DNA from: Paulinella micropora
Taxonomy: Eukaryota > Cercozoa > Imbricatea > Euglyphida > Paulinellidae
Direction of reading: 5' to 3'
DNA: 64,000 nt
Assembly: GCA_019918135.1 (NCBI GenBank)
Contig: WBZZ01006524.1
Span: forward strand, 1 to 64,000
The notes below the pieces were generated by a model. That model worked only from the letters and a program-made list of their open reading frames with translations, ran no database searches and had not been told where the DNA came from. Each line of letters opens with the position of its first letter. The first letter of the stretch is position 1. Shown here one piece after another: positions 22,069 to 32,112 of the stretch. Position numbers and translations under genes: made by a program.

Positions 22069-25000
22069 ATGAACGCTGGCTTAGCGCTGGCGTTGACGGT
22101 GGTGTCCTTGGCGGATTGCGCCTGGCGCACGCCGGAACCGACGGACCTGTTGCTCGAGCTGTCCGTCGGCGCCGCCGGTGCGGTGTGGACGCTGCCGGCC
22201 GCGGGCTCGACAGCAATTGTCACGCGCCGCCGGCAAATGTCTCAGGACGAGCCAAAATGGCTGGTAGACTGGGGCAACGGCACGCCGCCACAAGCTTGTA
22301 CAACCAGCGGCCCGTGCACGCACGTGTTTGCCAGCGCGGGCGTGTTTACAATCACTGTGGAAGGCGTGGTGCCGGGCTGGGCCATGACGCCGGCGTGGCG
22401 CGCGCAGCAGGCGGACGAGGTGGCGCTGCTAGTGATTTTACAGTGGGGCGGGCTGCGGCTGGACACTAGCAGCGGCTACCACTTCTACGGCGAGACGCAG
22501 CTGCAGTCGTTGCCTCCGCTGTCGGCGCTTGACACGTCGCAGGTGACGAGCTTCAAATTCAGCTTCGCCTGGCTCGGGGACGCATCCTTTGACGTATCGG
22601 GGCTGGACACGCGCGCCGCGCTAGTGCTGCGCGGCGCGTTCGCGAACTCGCCGAAGCTCCAATTTTCCAACGTGAGCGGCTGGGACCTGTCGCGCGTGCG
22701 GGACATCTCGTACCTGTTCAACGGTACAAACGTAACAACCATCCCGGGCCTGGAGCGCTGGAACGTAACGTGCGTGTGGGAGGCGACGGCTGTGTTCGCG
22801 CAGTCGGCGGTGCGGGCCGACCTGTCGAGTTGGCGGCTGATTAGCTTGCGCGACGCCCGGCAGTTGCTGGACGGCGCGCCCGCGGAGCTGCTGAGCACGA
22901 CGTACGACGCGTGCCTGAGCCAGCGCACAAGTGCCGAGTGCGCCGTGTGGGTGCCGTCCGCGACGCCGAGCGCGACGGTGACTCGGTCCGCGTCAGTGTC
23001 CGGGTCCACGTCACCGTCCGCGTCAGTGTCCGGGTCCGCGTCGCGGAGCGCGACCGTGTCGCGGAGCGTGAACTCGTCGCTGAGCGCTTCGGCGTCGCTG
23101 ACCGGCAGTTCCTCGCGGTCGGCGTCGGCGTCCTTGACGGCCTCAAGCTCGAAGACTCAGACCGCGTCGGCGACCGTGTCGCCGTCCGCGACCGCCTCTC
23201 CGAGCCAGAGCCCCTCTGGCTCGCCGGACGTCAACGAGTGTGCGGACGGCGTGGAGCTGGTGTGCGGGCCCGGCGCGCTGTGCACGAACACGTACGGCTC
23301 GTACGAGTGCGGCTGCGCCGCGGGCTACGCGCCCACCAACGCCGGCCAGTTCTCGCCGGTGGAACCCACGGGGCTGGCGGGCTGGCTGGTGACGACTTCC
23401 GGCACCGCCGCCGGCACGCCGCTCGCGGCCGACGCGTCCGGCCTCTGGGAGAGCGACGCAGGCGCCCTGTACGACACGACGAAGCTTACGCCGTACATCT
23501 GCAGTTCGGCCAGCACGTCCACGTCGGCGGTGACCACGACTGCGGACGGCGTAGTGTACCGGGTGCCTGGGTGCAGCTGGCGTCGCCCGGGCCAGCGCCC
23601 GCGGCGCTGACAAGGGTGGCGGTGGCCGCGTCGGCCGAGGTGTGGGGCGACTGGACGTACAAGATCCTGAGCGCCGCGCAAGTGACGGTCGTGGGCTCGA
23701 ACGACGGCGTGGCCTGGGCGCCGGTAGGCCGCAACCCGACGGATTGGACGTCGTGGTCTCCGTCACAGGAACGGTCTTGGGACCTGGTGGGCGGCCGGAA
23801 GTACTGCAGGTTCTTCCGCGTGATTGTCACCAGGAACTACCAGTACTGGAGCACCGGCGCTGAGTGCGGCACGCAGGCGGGCTGGGGCTACGTGCGCGCC
23901 ACGCTGCTGCCGGCGCCGTGCGGCGACGTGGACGAGTGTGTAACCAGCGCCGGTAACTGCGCTGGGCAGTGCGTCAACACCGCGGGTAGCTTTTTCTGTT
24001 CGACGTTGTCGGCCACCAGGACACCTGAGGCGAGCGTGACCCCGAGCGTTTCCGAGTCACCCGCCGTGTCGCTGACCGCCACGGCCTCCGCCACGGCCTC
24101 CGCCACGCCGACCGGGTCGGTGACAGTGACAATGACCGTGTCGGTGACCGCGTCAGTGTCGACGACCCCGGCCGCGTCACGGAGCATCGGCTCCTCGCCG
24201 ACCGCTTCGGTGTCGCTGACCGCCACTGTGTCCGTCTCGCCTACCATTACGGTGACACCGACCGCCTCCGCCACCGCCTCCGCCACGGCATCCGTCACAC
24301 CGACTATTACGGCGACACCGACCGCAACGGCGACACCGACCGCAACGGCGACACCGACCGCAACGGCCACGATATCTGTGACGCCATCCGCTTCTGTGAC
24401 GCCATCCAGCTCTGTGACACCCACCGCAACGGCGACACGGTCCGCGACGCCGACCGTTTCAGTCACGCCATCCGCTTCTGTGACGCCATCCTCTTCCGTG
24501 ACGCCATCCGCTTCTGTGACACAATCCAGCTCCGTGACACCCACCGCAACGGCGACACGGTCCGCGACGGCGACGGCCTCCGTGTCCGTGACGGCCTCCG
24601 TATCCGTGACGGCCTCCGTGTCCGTGACACCCACCGTTTCCGTGACGCCCACGCTGACGAGGTCTCCCAGCATCTCGACCACAGCGACGCCGGCTGTCGC
24701 AATCATGGCCGTTGCTATCGGGGCCTCAACCACCAATTCAAAGACCGTCACTTACGATGGTCTTTATCTCGTCTCGTGCCCTACTTATGCCAACAGAGAT
24801 AATTGGGATCCGTCTATACCTAATTACTACGGTGACCAGTTCGCGATTACCTTTACTAGCAGCTTATCGCCTTACTCAAGCAGCATCACAGCTAGACGTA
24901 CGGATAGTACGGGGGGCTGGGGATTGATCTTGCAGTTTTCGTGCACGGGGTTTCAGGTGACGGCGAGTGTTTCCTTGACGCCGACTGTATCCGTGACAGG

Positions 25001-28000
25001 GACCGTTTCGGCGACGCCAACCATAACGCCGACCGCGTCGCCGGAAGTCAATGAGTGCGCCCGCCCGGACAATGGTGGCTGCGGGGTCAACGGGGTCTGC
25101 ACCAACACCTACGGCAGCTACTTTTGCACGTGCAATGCCGGCTATTTCCAGGCCGGAACACGCACGCTCACGTCAACGAGCGACCTGTACGGCTGGGTCG
25201 TGACCGTCAGCAGCAGCAGCGCAAGCAGTGCAAACTCTGCTACGGACAATAGTGCCACCAGTTTTTGGATATCGTCAATCAGTGGTACTTACGGCACAAC
25301 CATCAGCAGCAACGTTTGTACCAACACCGCGACTTCGCCCGTTACCGTGGCGGGCGGCGCTAATTATTTCGGCGAATACGTGTAGTAAACCAGTCGGTGG
25401 GCAGCTTCGCGACGCTCTTGTCAGTCGCCGTGATCAGCACGTCGGGCGCTACGTACCAAAGCCCTGTCAATAACTGCCCCGGAATCTGTAGCAGGCTCGG
25501 CGCAGTGTCGGAGTTGGCGGTGCTGGGATCTACGGACCAGGGTACGAGCTGGACCTACCTAGGCACGAGCGGCACGTGGAGCGGGTGGACCGAGGGCCAG
25601 ACCAAAACCGCGGGCCTTGCCCTGACCCAGGGTTATAATGCCTACCGCTTCGTCGCGATCAGGAACTACCTGACTTACAGCTCGTCCGGTGCCATCTGTG
25701 ACAAAAACGTGTTTTTGGGCGACGTGAGGGTCACGCTGAACGTGCCGGTGTGCATCCCAGTTTCGCCGACGCCTTTCGCGACGGTCTCTGTGACGCCCAC
25801 GATCTCTGTGACGGCGTCACGGACGCCCACGATCTCTGTGACGGTATCTGTGACGCCGTCCGTGACGCTCTCCGCTACACCGTCCGCGTCGCCCGACGTC
25901 AACGAGTGCGCCCTCGCCAACAACGGCGGCTGCACCGCCAACGGCGCCTGCACCAACACGTACGGCAGCTACTTTTGCACGTGTAACTCGGGGTACCAAA
26001 ACCAAACACAGCTCACGTCGCCCGGCGGGCTGTTAGGCTGGACAGTGACCGTCAGCACCACATTCGCAAGCAGCGCCAGCGACGCGGTGGATAACAACTA
26101 CCTCACGCCCTGGACCTCTGCTAACACTGCCACTGATAATTACAATCCACCAAACCCGGTAAATGGGGTTTGTACGGGTCCCTATATTGGCACAATCACG
26201 ACGCTAACCTATGGAGGAGATTACGTGCAAATCGCCAGGTCGGACGGGGCTCTCTTTCCCTTGTGGTCGGTCGGGGTCGTGGCAGGCCAGCGCACGATTG
26301 CTTATGGTGCCCGCAACTGCATGATCCCAGCTGGCTGTACGGAGGTTTGGGCCCCGGGCACGTTACACGTCTTCGGCTCGGCCGATCGTGGCAGCAACTG
26401 GGTCTTTCTGGCTACGGGCGGCAGCTGGACGGACTGGACCGCCGGGCAGGAACGTGCGATTTCCCTGACCCCAACGTCCGGCTACAACGCGTACCGCTTC
26501 GTTCTCGGCCAGAGCTGGGCCTCTGTTACGGGGGGCATATCATCGTGTATGCCGTCAGCGGGCCTGGGCGACCTCAGGCTCACGCTGACCGCGCCGGTGT
26601 GCATCCCAGTCTCGCTGACTCCGTCCAGAACACCATCGCCCAGCCCCAGCCCGCAGGTTAACGAATGCACCGCGTGGAACAGCGCTTGCGACCAGACGCT
26701 CGAGACTACCTCCTTCAGTGCCAACACCTTGACAACCGCCTTAGCCACCTATACCGTGAGCGCTTCGTCAGCAGGCACTATGCCTTATTCGGCGTTTGCG
26801 GATTTTGTCACCAATGAGGGCTGGCGGTGCGCAGCTGGTACGTATGTATCCGGAATCTACGCTGGAACCGTCAACACCGCGGGTGTCCCAGGGGAATACA
26901 TTCAGGTGCAAATCAGTGTTCCGCGTGTCATCACCCAGCTCATCATGCAGGCGCCCGCGTATTTAAGCCGGTCCCCGTGCAACTTTACACTACTAGCTAG
27001 CAGAGACGGCGGCACTAGCTGGACCACACTGCTGCATAAACCGGCCATCAGCTGGTTGGCGGCGCGCGCCAGGCAAAGATTTTTCATTGACCAGCCAGGC
27101 CCCTACAGCGTCTACCGGCTGGTTGTGACAAAGGGTACTAGCAGTACGTTTGTAGGGATTCAACGCCTTTGGCTGCGGGAATGGTGCTGCCCCAGCTGCG
27201 CCAATCTTCCTATCAGCAGCTACAATTGCACCTGCGATGCTAACGTGTGGCTCGGCGGGGGGGTTGGGCGGGGCTGCTACCGCCAGAACGAGTGTAGCAT
27301 GTGGCCGGCCGACAGCGGCTGCAGTAAAACAAACAGAGTTTTTTACTTGGATTGGACGACTTCGCTAACGTACGGAGCCTGGACGCTGTCGCAGAGTGGC
27401 AGCTCGGCTTTTCTCTGGGCGCTGGTGGGCGCGTACACGGGCGCGTCCAGGTGGGCCTCGGACAATGCCTACGACGTCGCCACGGGTGATTACCTGGGCG
27501 CCAAGAGCAGCGCGGGCATAGCGGGAGAGTGGGTGCAGCTCTCGCACTCGTCGGAGCGAGTGATCACTAGCTACTCCTTTGGCTGCCGGCAGACCACGAG
27601 CGCGCACGGGGTGTGCGCCGGCACTCCCGTGAGCTTCGCGCTGCTAGGCAGTTACGACTTGGTGGACTGGCACGTCCTGTCACAACAGACCAACATCTCC
27701 CCCTTGTGGATGGGGCACGAGAGGACTTGGGTCATCGACAACCCCGCCATGTACTCGCACTACAGATTTGTCATTATGCGAATACAGCCCAGCGCCTCCG
27801 GGCAGGCTACGGCAGACGACATGTTTTTTAACGAGTGGTGCTGCAGCGGCTGCACACAAACAGCCGGAGGTAAATACCAATGCAGTAGCTGTTGGGAGCC
27901 AGCGGGTGTTGGCTGCACCTTCGACGACCCCTGCAGCTGTGCCTGGCCGGCAACTCCGTGCAGCAGCCACAAAAGGCCGTATGGGCTTAAGGGAGATTCA

Positions 28001-28471
28001 GGTTGGCCTTCGTACCAGTGCCCCGCCAGCTTTTCTTCGCCGGGCCTGTACGCGAGCCCAGGCAGCCTAGCGGGACAGACCGGCAACCCGCTCCTGCGCG
28101 GCAGCACGGCGGGAGGGGCCTGTAACTTTGGTTTTCACGTCTGTCGCTTGCCTACTGATTCAAACTTGCAAATTGATCCGACGCTCGTGAGCACCTCGCA
28201 GCAGTATTTTGTAGCGGCGGGTGGTTGTGAAGGGTACGGCCAAACCAACTTCAGCGGACTGCACGGCCTGGGTGTTAACGGAAGTGCAGCCTTGTGTACT
28301 GCGCTGAGTACCAGTTTGGGCTCTTTCGCTAGATATTTTGCGCCGCAGGGGTTGGGCTTTAGTTTTCTCCCGAGCGTGCGCTGGAAGTCGGAAGCAAGTG
28401 TGGACCAGAGCCGGTTTGTGAACAAGAGCAACTACCTAGTGGACGGGGTTATGTGTTGTAGCGACTACTGA
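22069..28471 (+). CDS. Giant multidomain secreted glycoprotein 2 (interrupted)
   Basis: Over 2,000 codons. Order by position: signal peptide (22069-22125); PKD-like (about 22260-22390); BspA-like/DUF285 (22500-22870); Ser/Thr/Pro stalk; EGF (about 23230); discoidin-like (23330-23910); EGF (23925); long SVTPSAS stalk (24020-24690); a small NRDNWDP domain (24720-24950); EGF (25050); discoidin-like (to 25760); stalk; EGF (25900); discoidin-like (to 26610). Two further modules each end in a NEWCC or REWCC Cys knot (27180 and 27830). A Cys-rich C-terminus (27880-28471) follows. No TM segment or GPI-like tail was seen. The frame breaks in about two places. Likely an extracellular adhesion, scale or cell-covering protein. 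AATAAAAG lies about 150 bp after the TGA. Confidence 0.65.
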
Positions 28472-29113
28472 TTAGGAGCGCTAGCGGTTGCGCAAGGGAG
28501 AGGTGTCTACTGCAAGCCTTTAATTTTTTTTCTGTGAGGCCCGGGTGGCTATATATATAAGCTTTTTTTCAAAGGTTCTTGACGTTAGCTAGCGAGTAGC
28601 CGCTGCAGAAACTATTTAATAAAAGGTGCTCTTGTATGTACCTAAACACAGTCATCGCCTTTGGGTAGTGGAGGAGGGAGAGAAGGGGCGCGAAAGCGTC
28701 GCCAGCTCCATTTTCGTGCGACCAGCTGCCAAACTATTGCACTGCTAGCAGGAAGAAAAGGTTTTTATCTTGTTCGCGTTAGTGTTTTTAATGCTTTTTA
28801 GGTTATCCCTCTAGCCAGTCAAATCAACTCTCCTCCACTTTTTCTCCTCCCTCCCTACTCTCTCCCCCCCCCCCTACACCGCCGCTCTGTTACTTAGGGG
28901 GTGGAAGGGCTTTTTTTTGAAAGGTACTTGGCCGGTAAGCACGACGGTCCGCCCCCCGGGGGGGAAGGGAGGTGGTGAGAGAGGGAGAGGGGGCTCGGGA
29001 CAAACCGTCGTACAATTTCTACACCATTCTCGTCCTGGCCCCCCCCCGTCAGCCAGAAAGAACAGACTTCAGATAGCCAAGCGTGTGGCTTTCAGAAGAA
29101 AAAAAACAGAGAA
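28472..29113. other. Intergenic
   Basis: TATATATATAAG at 28550 and TTTAATAAAAGG at 28615 fit a 3' processing region for the preceding gene. C runs follow near 28865 and 29040, a G run near 28958, and a GA-rich stretch near 28970. No gene supported. Confidence 0.45.
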
Positions 29114-29458
29114 ATGGAGATTGGCGAAAACAATCGTGCCGCCGGCTGCCGGCAAGCCCTGTCCAGCCTGCAGCGGCGCTCGCAGAGTTGGTGGGACTGG
29201 GCCCTGTGCGTTACCATGTGGATCACGGGCGTGGCCGCTATCTTGGTGATCGGCAACAGTGCGGTCCGCTACCAGTCGCCGCCTGAACAGGAATAGCTTT
29301 GGCTCAAGCAAGCGACGTGTGCGGGCTTCACGGCCGTCATCGTGTGCCTGGGCGCGGTGTACGTCAAGCTGCGCCAGCTAGTGGACGCGGTCGAGGAATC
29401 GCAGCGCCAGGAGGTCCGCCTGAACCTGGATGCAAGTGCTTTTGTGCAATTGGCCTGA
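29114..29458 (+). CDS. Small two-TM protein, interrupted frame
   Basis: From an ATG at 29114: a polar N-terminus (MEIGENNRAAGCRQ), a Trp-rich first membrane segment (WDWALCVTMWITGVAAILVI), a loop, a second membrane segment (AGFTAVIVCLGAVYVKL) and a short helical tail (VDAVEESQRQEVRLNL). The two halves lie in the same frame, separated by one stop codon, so it is either a broken gene or a read-through case. The first 50 bases match the start of the gene at 36583 (shared GCGAAAACAATCGT), though the two then diverge. Function unknown. Confidence 0.4.
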
Positions 29459-29459
29459 A

Positions 29460-30250
29460 AGCAAACAAAATCACGCGGTGGCGCTCTCCAGTGGGCTTGA
29501 AGGGGGGAGGGGAGAGGTTTGTAGTAATAAAAAGAGAACAGAGACTGTTGACTCCCTCAAGAGCTTCCAATTCATAGCCTTCAACGTCTAGGCTCCAGAA
29601 ATCTATTTCATGGATTTTGTGTCTGTCAAGTACTACTGAAAGGGGGTAGGCAGGTATCTTTCCCGAGCCGCTTACCTTGGCCATTGGCGAGCCATCGTCG
29701 CTCAGCCCGATCTCGTGCGGACCCCCAAACTTGGTCAGGGCGGCGTGCAGGCAGAGGGACGGCGGCTCAGCCCCCATTCAGCCTGTAGGCGGAGCTCGTC
29801 GTCGCGGCCGCGACGAACGTCCCAGGTACTTGAGAGGCTGGTTAAACCATGCGGGTAGAAACAAACGTCTCAGGCCCGACTGGGGCGCACAGGCGTCAGT
29901 TGAACATGATTAAGACGTCGCCGGGGGAGGGAAAGGGCACGCGCCGATGTCAAGCCAGCTTGCGCGCAGAAGAAAGCTGGCTTGCCAGAGGCCGGGGGGT
30001 CCAGGCGCTCCAGGAGCAGCGCGTGCCGGTCACGGGGAATTCCAGGTCGCGCAGAGACGAAGCTCGTTGGAAAGAAAGCGTCTTTGGCCTGGGTGGTGGC
30101 GAGCGTCACGTTGCCCGAGGACAGCAAGCGCACCGGGATGAGGTCGGCCTGCACGGCCTTGTTGGGCGCGATCGCGATGAGCCCGTCGAGCTTCAGCTCC
30201 CGTCGAGCTTCGGCTCAAACAGCGGGGGGGGGAGGGGATGGGATTCCCGC
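29460..30250 (-). pseudogene. FkbM-type methyltransferase remnant
   Basis: The minus strand near 29560-29625 encodes VVLDRHKIHEIDFWSLDVEGYELEALEGVN. Its IDFWSLDVEGYELEALEG part closely fits the late motif of FkbM-family SAM-dependent methyltransferases (IDxxKxDVEGxExxxLxG). Upstream on the same strand, about 30060-30230, are FEPKLDG-like and NVTLATTQAKDAFF segments that fit the earlier FkbM part (FEP ... N ... alternating strand). Known members O-methylate sugars or small molecules. The reading frame is broken in several places and overlaps the neighbouring plus-strand gene, so this looks like a decayed copy. Its place among glycoprotein genes would fit glycan modification, which is speculation. 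Confidence 0.45.
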
Positions 30251-30570
30251 AGATTAGGCCACCAGGACTTTGATCCTGCTGCTGGATGCCGGTGCCCCCC
30301 CCCCCCCAGTCGGCCCTGAGGTCCGGCGATCTCAGGGGTCATGAGCCCCCGGGCCAGAAACGTAGCCCGTTCGTTGGAACTTTCCCCCGCTACCGGTTTT
30401 TCCTTTGGGGCGTGAGGCTCAAGACTTTTTCTTTTAATTAACATTCATTTTTTTTCTTTCTCTCCTTTTTCTCTCTCTCTCTGTTCTTTTTCCCTCCCCC
30501 CCACTTTCGCTACCCCCTTCCTTTTGTTGTCCCTCGAGCTCTGTTTTTGGTATCCCTTGGGGCGCGACCC
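30251..30570. other. Intergenic, pyrimidine-rich
   Basis: C run near 30296-30308 and a T/C-rich tract from 30430 to 30520. No supported coding region. Confidence 0.4.
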
Positions 30571-31723
30571 TCAAGGGGCTGTCAAGCACTCGGCTTGGCT
30601 GAGCGTCGTGCCCCAGTTAAAACTGCTCTCGGCCCACTGGTGGCATGCGGCGGGCAGATGCCAGTACGCAATGTACGAACCAGCCAGTAGTGCTTGGCAG
30701 CCGGCATAAGTGTCTGGCTTTGCCCAGCTGCTAAGGTTTTGGTTAAAAGAACACGCTCCCCGGAACATCCAGACGAAAGACGAATCTGTGACTTTGGAAA
30801 CATCCCATGTATCCAACGGCTGATTGAATGCTCGGGCGTCGGTGAAGACATGGTGGGTTTCAGTCGGCGCCACGTTCCAGGCAGTAAGTGGCTGATTGAA
30901 TTTGCGCGCTCCTGCAAAAGTGTATACCATCATTGAGGCGACAGTGACAGGCCAAGCGCTAATATCTTCGTTGAACTCGTATGCATTGTAGAACATAGAG
31001 TCGACTGAGCTTAAGGGCTGGCGCCAGTCGCGCAGGCTTCCCTGCAGAACACTGGCCCCCAGAAACAAGAAGTTGCCGGCAGTAAGGCGTTCCAGCGCGC
31101 GCGTGCCGTTCACGGGCGCCAAGTACTGGAGCTCCGATAAAGCAGGATTATAATACCGATCATAATCAGTTGTTGTCGGAGGAGCGAGCAGGGTGTTCGA
31201 ACCATCATTGTACAGAGTGACGTTGCCCCAGCCCTGCACTGAGATGAGGCGAAAGAAGTCATTGTAGTTGCTGGTAAAACTTGCGAGCCCGTCGAGGCGG
31301 CCGTCGATAACCATGTCGTACGTACCGAGCGCTATTCGGGTTCGTGATACACAGATAGGATTTGTGTCCAGCTGCTGGCACGTAATCCAGCCATTGCCAT
31401 CACCCCAATCCACCCGGATTGTATGATCTTCTGCCGGCTTGTACGTTATTAAATTCATGTAGTGATTCCAGACTCTGTACCTGGCCCGGAAGCAATGGCC
31501 GCAACACCCGGGTCAAGGGCCTCGGGCACGATTGTCCGCAGCCCGCGCCTGCAAGCATACTGCTGCAAGACCTTTCGCCGCTCGGCAGCGTGGGGAGCGT
31601 CCAGCTAGCTATCCCCGTCCCGGCGAAGCTGCTGGCACCTTGGAACATATTGTCGACGCTGGCTAGGCTCTGCGTGTGCCACCCCGAGAGGTCAGCGTTG
31701 AAGGACGTCGCACCGCTGAACAT
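30571..31723 (-). pseudogene. 5'-truncated BspA-like/DUF285 + PKD glycoprotein fragment
   Basis: Starts abruptly at about 31723 inside a DUF285 repeat (MFSGATSFNADLSGWHTQSL) and matches the middle of the intact gene at 32113-34257. A Cys-rich linker, a PKD-like segment (IRVDWGDGNGW) and a long DUF285 array follow (FNEDISAWPVT, FNQPLTAWNVA, FNQPLDTWDVSKVT, FNQNLSSWAK). It ends at TGA near 30571 with the same tail style as the neighbour (CQALLAGSYIAYWHLPAAC). No signal peptide. The frame is broken at least once. Directly upstream lies an opposite-strand fragment of another domain, so this end is a rearrangement junction. Confidence 0.6.
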
Positions 31724-31734
31724 TTTGGTAGCGT

Positions 31735-31960
31735 CCCGGTCTTTATATCGCCTCGTGCCCTACTACTGTCAACAGAAATAACTGGGACCAGCCAGTGTCT
31801 GGTACTTACACTGACCAGTTCGCGATTACCTTTACTACCAATGCCTTTCCGCCTTACTCAAGCACCATCACAGCTAGACGTACGCGAAAGGGTGCGGCAA
31901 ACTGTATTGATAGCCAAAGTAAAAAGCAAAGGGTTGAAGTTTGCCACCCCCACTCGCTGA
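31735..31960 (+). pseudogene. Orphan fragment of the NRDNWDP domain
   Basis: Plus-strand DNA here matches the domain at 24760-24900 in the giant glycoprotein: CTTTATATCGCCTCGTGCCC, then AACAGAAATAACTGGGA, then GACCAGTTCGCGATTACC, then CACAGCTAGACGTACG. It has no start and no stalk around it. It abuts a minus-strand DUF285 fragment. Confidence 0.7.
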
Positions 31961-32112
31961 GTGCTGCCAATGCCTATTTTCCCGCCAGAGAATCTGATGG
32001 CTGGTACTGCCTGTTTCTCGTCTAGTTTTTTTCTGCTAGCCACACCCCGTACTTTCTTGGCCCTTCCATCCCCCGCTGGTGTTGTATTTTTGGGGGTGTG
32101 GAGGGTTTTTTT

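Noticed and set aside
24020-24690. Minus-strand ORF across the giant glycoprotein stalk
   Set aside because: Acidic Val/Thr/Asp repeats are the mirror of the SVTPSAS stalk coding minisatellite.
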